From Paragonimus skrjabini miyazakii (lineage: Eukaryota; Platyhelminthes; Trematoda; Plagiorchiida; Troglotrematidae): a stretch of 64,000 nucleotides of DNA. Below, piece after piece: positions 59,504 to 64,000 of this stretch. Numbering within the stretch: the first letter of the stretch is position 1; every line of letters starts with the position of its first letter. A program made the translations under genes and the position numbers. The notes below the pieces were generated by a model. That model worked only from the letters and a program-made list of their open reading frames with translations, did no database searches and was not told the DNA's origin. The stretch lies in NCBI GenBank assembly GCA_014338405.1, contig JTDE01003233.1, positions 7,707-71,706 of the forward strand, read 5' to 3'.

Positions 59504-60422
59504 GGCCTCATTTTACATCGGCTCACTAAGCCCAGAGAAAGTCAGGTACGCAAACAACAAGCAAGATTCCGATCCGGCCGGGGGTGCGTTGACCATATTT
59601 TTACGTTACGACGGATCTTGGAACTTCGGTACTCTTATGGTCAACCGACGGTCTTGTTCTTTTTGGATCTAAAGGCTGCTTTCGATTCAGTTGCTCGTAA
59701 TGTTCTCTGGAGCTGTCTCCTACGCAAGGGAGTACTAGAGAAATACGTCAATCTATTGAGATCACTGTATGCTCACTCTGTAAGCAGGGTGAGAGTTTAT
59801 GGAGAACTGTCTCGGGCGCTCATCAATTCTAGTGGTGTTCGTCAGGGGTGTCCGATTTCCCTTTTCCTGTTCAATTTTTCCATGGACGACATGCTGGAGG
59901 GTGCGCTTCGCGAATACAGTGGGCGTGGTGTTGAGCTTCCTGGCACTAGGTTTACGGATCTGGAGTACGCGGACGACATTGTCTTATTTAGCCCCTCTGC
60001 CGAAAACATGCAGATCATGCTGGACAGGTTAACCGACCGAGCTGGTTTGCATGGAATGCGCTTCGCACCTTCAAAGTGCAAAGTGTTGCTTCAGGACTGG
60101 CGCATTTCAACTCCTATTTTCTTCATTGCAGGTAATCTGCTTAAGACTGTGGTCAGTTTCAAATACTTGGATAGCACTATCTCGTCAGCCTGTAGTGTTG
60201 CTGATGAGATATCAGCGAGGATTGCAAAGGCACGAGTTGCCTTTGTTAAACTGCGTCATCTGTGGCGTCGAAAAGACGTCCGGTTGTCGCTGAAAGGAAG
60301 GGTATGTAATGCCTGTGTGCGTTCCATTTTGCTTTATGGTTCGGAAACGTGGCATGTTCGTAAGGAAGATGTCAACAGGCTTGCTGTGTTTGACCATCGT
60401 TGTCTCCGTCAATTAGCCCACA
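59503..60422 (+). mobile_element. RTE-like LINE family A, RT segment in inverted orientation
   Basis: A plus-strand segment with the best preserved RT in the window. The open frame from 59618 has motif A FLDLKAAFDS (residues 15-24), motif B GVRQGCPIS (73-81) and the C box LEYADDIVLF with YADD at 117-120. Then come HGMRFAPSKCKVLLQDWRI, DEISARIAKARVAFVKLRHL and LLYGSETWHVRKEDVN. It stops abruptly at CLRQLAH (60422), where family A would continue IKLTDR. Catalytic residues are intact but the element is incomplete at both ends. Confidence 0.87.
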
Positions 60423-60423
60423 G

Positions 60424-60840
60424 ACTCGCGTCTGCGACACGCAACACACATCAAGTTCCAGACTTGAAGGAGTACTTGCTAGAGCAGCTTGCTGACCCAC
60501 TTGCCGGAGAGTGTGGACACTAAAGGTGCCGACACGTGTCAGTTGTTTGGTGTTGAAAAGCAATTATCGCCCAGGACACATTGGAGGCAGAAGACTTGGG
60601 GGGGATGTAAAGTAGTAGTAGGAGGTCGTGGTAGTTGAATAATGCTAATGTCAGGAGAACGATAACTTCGGATGCTTTTCAGTCGTTTATGTCGCGGAAG
60701 AGCGTTGACTTGAGGGACTCCACCCCGAGTCCCTGACTCAAAAGTCTGGTCTGCGAGACAACTGGATAGAGTTTTCTTGTGGGACCCTACCCCGAGCCAA
60801 TGGTTCAAGAGTCCGACTCACTTGACAGTGAGGAGCCTGC
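60424..60840 (-). mobile_element. RTE-like LINE, 5' UTR and endonuclease start
   Basis: The minus strand gives TKQLTRVGTFSVHTLRQVGQ and QAALASTPSSLELDVCCVSQ then TRV, the N-terminus of the APE endonuclease (N-I-G-T-W-N-V-R-T-L-R-Q-V-G-Q-Q family). The upstream part to about 60840 resembles the LINE 5' leader. It abuts the inverted RT segment ending at 60422. Confidence 0.7.
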
Positions 60841-61380
60841 CTAGCCTAAGGGTGCAATGAATAAGACATTAATTTCTGGTTCTGAGCACTGCGGCGCGCA
60901 GTGGATGCACTCCAAGTTACATCAGGCCATTGGGTGATATCGAATGTTTTCCGACCGTTTTGGATAATACGCCGGCGATCACCGTCAACCGTTGGGCGAT
61001 GGGGATGCTCTTTCTTTGAAGGCAACTTTTCTAACCAACTTCTTCCTGATACAGAACACGTCAGTTCTGCAATTATAAATATAGTTCTGCTATATGCCAA
61101 TACGATCGTGCCTCACTACCTAAGCACTCCTACGCGGTCAGTAGTGCGACATACAATCCTATGAGTGTAACTGCTTTTTGTTTGTCTGTTCCCCTTTGGC
61201 CTGTCTGATAAAGTTGCACCTGGAAGGACCGGAGTCCTAGCCAGCATGGCCCGGCGGATCAAAACACCACACAAGCCTGACTACCACGTCAAGGTAACAT
61301 TATAGGTGATGGTAGCAGTAGAGATTACATGCACGGATAGATCGTGAACATGTTGTTAACTGACTGCTGGGTACTTTCGT
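60841..61380. other. No recognised element
   Basis: Frames at 60846-61100 and 60901-61164 overlap on opposite strands and show no motif. Confidence 0.35.
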
Positions 61381-61990
61381 CCAACATCGAGCTTCCTCAA
61401 TAAAGAACGCCAGGTATGGTGGACGCTCATCAGGCATGCAAAGAACGCCATCCAACCATCGCAAAATGTGCATTTTTAAGAACCGACCAACTGATCGAAT
61501 GACAAAAGTTTTGGGAACAGACGCATGAGAATAGCCACGTTGGTCATGCGATCATCCTAACTAAGACGGCTGACTAAGGGAGACAATCATAGTCTAAACC
61601 GCAAAGTTAATGCCACCTCCGTGGCTAACAGGTCATCGCCTAGACATAGATCGACAAGGGTCGTGCAGAACCAGTATACACCCTTTCTTTCGACGATAAC
61701 TAGGTGCCGTTTCGATGGCCGGCAAAAGCAGTATGGATTTTCATTACTTTCGTCAATATCTCTCAGCAACCGTATAAACTGGTGAGACACTAAAAGGACC
61801 CATATTTTCAAGCGAGTTATCTGAAATAAGGGAGGCAAAAATTGGACATTTCCAGTGTTGAAGTGGTATTCCGCACTTTAAAGGCGCGAAGTGCATTCAA
61901 TTCGGTCATTCAGCTTATTTCGCCTGCCTTCTGCGGAGAAAACAGAAAGAATAATATCGTGCGCAAACAACAGGTCGGCCGAAGAAGAAA
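61380..61990 (-). mobile_element. RTE-like LINE family D, strongly decayed RT fragment
   Basis: Minus strand: LLFAHDIILSVFSAEGRRNK (the Y-A-D-D-I-V-L-F-S-P-S-A-E region), then degraded RT, then LKMHILRWLDGVLCMPDERP (cf. LHSLRWLGHVLRMP-ERLP). Alignment to family A is clear only in blocks. It is the oldest LINE piece here. Confidence 0.6.
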
Positions 61991-61999
61991 TTGCACCGA

Positions 62000-63160
62000 G
62001 ATAATTATGCACTGATCACCATCCCTTCCACGTTGGTATGAATTTTCATCACCCACGAAGTTTGACATTATCTGGTACTCATCTTCCTCGTCACAGGCGT
62101 GGACTAAATTAGCCACATTGCAACCAGCTACAAACGACCAGGCTGCGTACAAAACTGTTGTCAACATTGTACAAACTGTCTCGACGCTAGCCATGCGTGG
62201 TTTTGCGTCTCGCAGAAGAACCTAAAACTGCTAGTCTTGATCAGACTACGCGACAAGAATAAGCTAACCAACTGACCTACTTAATTTTCCCGTAGGCCAA
62301 CCTTTAATCCGCCCATCAGCTTAAGCTAAGTCTAGGCTTATCGACAAAAGAATTTAAACTTAGCTAGTTCCAGGTGGCGCAGCTTGGCTTATTGTGTTGA
62401 GTCACTAGGTGTCCACAATGCCTCTCAAAATACTTTGAGTATGTAAGTGTCTATCGGCCGACGGCGAGAATCACAAAATGCATTTAATTGAAGCCCGGGC
62501 TGGCGAAATGGCTCGCTGGAGGATATCCAAACGGAGTGGTCGTAGCATGCGACCGTGGTTAAATTGGCTGTGACATTCGAAAATGTTACAAGCTAGTTCA
62601 CAACATCCAGGTCACCGAAGTTAACAAGATAATCTGCGAAGCAGTTAGTTTATCAATGCATGGCGTCCAAAAACGCGTAGAAAGCCGCACTTTCAATCGT
62701 TCATCTACTGGTTCCCTGCACCAACATTTGTGTGAATTTAATTTAGCTCCACGGTTTGTAGCTTCGAACCAGACTCTTAAATCTGAGATCCGGAACGAAA
62801 TTCAACATGTTAGGATATATTAAGACATTCAGCTCAGAACATCTTTTGACAGTCCAGCTGAATGGTAACGGGGAAACGGACATTGAAGGATTTTAGATTC
62901 CACTCTCAAAGGAAGGTAATTCATCTTGAAGAGAATTATTGAATTCGTTGAAAAGGGCTCCTGTAAAGCCGTTTGTTTTAATTCTGTTCTGAACGTTATC
63001 CGAAAAGCGTGCAAGGCACAATTACAAGCAGTAACTTAGATATGACTTAGGCCACGCGCGAACAGAGCACAGCTGTATCTATCGGTCGGTGGGTTACAAA
63101 CGACCAGGTCAATTAACGATTAACAGTAGCTGTGTACCTCCACATCATAATCACAACAAG
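62000..63160. other. No recognised element
   Basis: The minus frame at 61910-62194 overlaps the decayed LINE and is not convincing as a gene. The frame at 62829-63014 has no motif. Confidence 0.35.
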
Positions 63161-63164
63161 CAAT

Positions 63165-63632
63165 ATACCAGTGGTTTTCGCTGATGTAGATTATGAAATT
63201 AAAGCGCGTATCTCCAAAGTTAGAGCGGTGTTCGCTAATCGGGCACAAAAATGGCGACAAAGAGGTATCTGTCTTATGCTTAAAGGTCGCGTATACCAGA
63301 CAACAGTGAGGGCTGAAATACTTTACGGCAGCGAAACCTGGCCGCCCAGGGTAGAGGACGTGAACCGTCTTCAGGTATTTGACCACCGATATCTGCGTAC
63401 AACTGCTCGTATCGGATGGCATCAGCCAGTAAACAACGAGGAGGTTAGGAAACTGGTGTTTGGCACTGATTGTCAAACGAGATCTTTCGTCCAATCACTG
63501 CACTTACATACATTTAGATGGTTAGGTCATGTACCAAGGATGCCAGTTAGTCGTCTGCCATACCGAGCACTTTTTGCCAACGCTGCGGTCGACTGGTGCA
63601 AGATGCGAGGTGGATAGATGATTACCTGGCGT
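63165..63632 (+). mobile_element. RTE-like LINE family B, RT C-terminal fragment
   Basis: An open plus-strand segment: DYEIKARISKVRAVFANRAQ, GRVYQTTVRAEILYGSETWP, RVEDVNRLQVFDHRYLRTTA, RWLGHVPRMPVSRLPYRALF. It matches the B copy at 21730-22150 closely and has fewer lesions. It is cut at 63632 where a probable LTR begins. Confidence 0.85.
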
Positions 63633-63634
63633 AG

Positions 63635-64000
63635 TGTTGGGAGAAGACACCTTTTTCCAAAAATTCGCCACATTTGCAAAGAAATAGAAATCCTTCATTT
63701 TCTGGGGAATTGAACGCTTGCAAGAATTCTCGAACATTCGAGAAGTTGCGCTCGCTTCTGACTGATCCGGTCGGTGGCCTAGGCACAAGGCCACCCAAAA
63801 CCTATAAATACCGTTGTTTTGAACCACAGTTTTGGCTTCGGGCTGAACAGTAAATAAAACTCGTTTGAAGGCCGTCTTTTTCCTTACTTGTTGCGGGGTT
63901 GTAAGTTGGGAGAGTTGGGTTCCGATATTTGCGCCATGATTTCCGTGCAGTTTTGCAATATCGTTGCGTTCGTTCGTGATAGAGATACTGCTCGCGGTCT
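63635..64000 (+). mobile_element. Probable LTR of a retrotransposon, partial
   Basis: Directly after the broken LINE comes a sequence opening TGTTGGGAGAAG, with TATAAATA near 63803 and an AATAAA near 63852, followed by G/T-rich DNA. TG start, TATA box and poly(A) signal at this spacing are LTR-like. The 3' end (CA), primer-binding site and internal genes are beyond the window, so the family is unknown. Confidence 0.4.

Overview
This is eukaryotic, intron- and retroelement-rich DNA of a flatworm, most likely a digenean trematode. The evidence is large introns (1.7 to 20 kb), dense RTE-type LINEs with trematode-style reverse transcriptases, Penelope-like elements (PLEs) with GIY-YIG endonucleases, and tRNA-derived short retroposons carrying hammerhead ribozymes, like the schistosome Sm-alpha repeats. 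I cannot name the species from sequence alone. There is no bacterial or organellar gene order and no CRISPR array.

One host gene is clearly recognisable. It is the mitochondrial 2-oxoglutarate/malate carrier (SLC25A11 type) on the minus strand, spread over at least 50 kb. Seven coding exons are found in order: 50445-50509 (start codon), 45126-45187, 31278-31368, 28677-28883, 26906-26996, 6567-6657 and 567-718. All have GT/AG borders and consistent phase, and join to 253 codons with three mitochondrial-carrier repeats. The final exon lies outside the window, beyond position 1.

Nearly everything else is retroelement debris in its introns and upstream DNA. RTE-like LINE fragments (called A to E here) lie at 2.1-3.5, 14.2-14.7, 17.6-23.9, 30.6-31.0, 39.8-40.2, 45.8-47.2, 52.7-53.9 and 58.6-63.6 kb, including an A copy nested in a near-full-length B copy. 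PLE fragments lie at 4.34-4.97, 11.48-12.69, 54.36-54.84 and 55.20-56.46 kb. A probable LTR starts at 63.63 kb.

The most interesting content is a hammerhead-ribozyme retroposon family (called S1 here). Two copies, at 11959-12003 and 35891-35935, keep a complete type I hammerhead with all core nucleotides and three paired helices. Both lie in the sense orientation inside introns of the carrier gene. One copy is longer than unit length (72-bp direct terminal repeats, 428-bp period), as expected if a circular or multimeric self-cleaving RNA was reverse transcribed, and it is inserted in the endonuclease of a PLE. That PLE and a second one are bounded by 65-69-bp inverted repeats that themselves carry hammerhead-like cores. 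The window therefore holds both a candidate non-autonomous ribozyme retroposon and the PLE type that may mobilise it.
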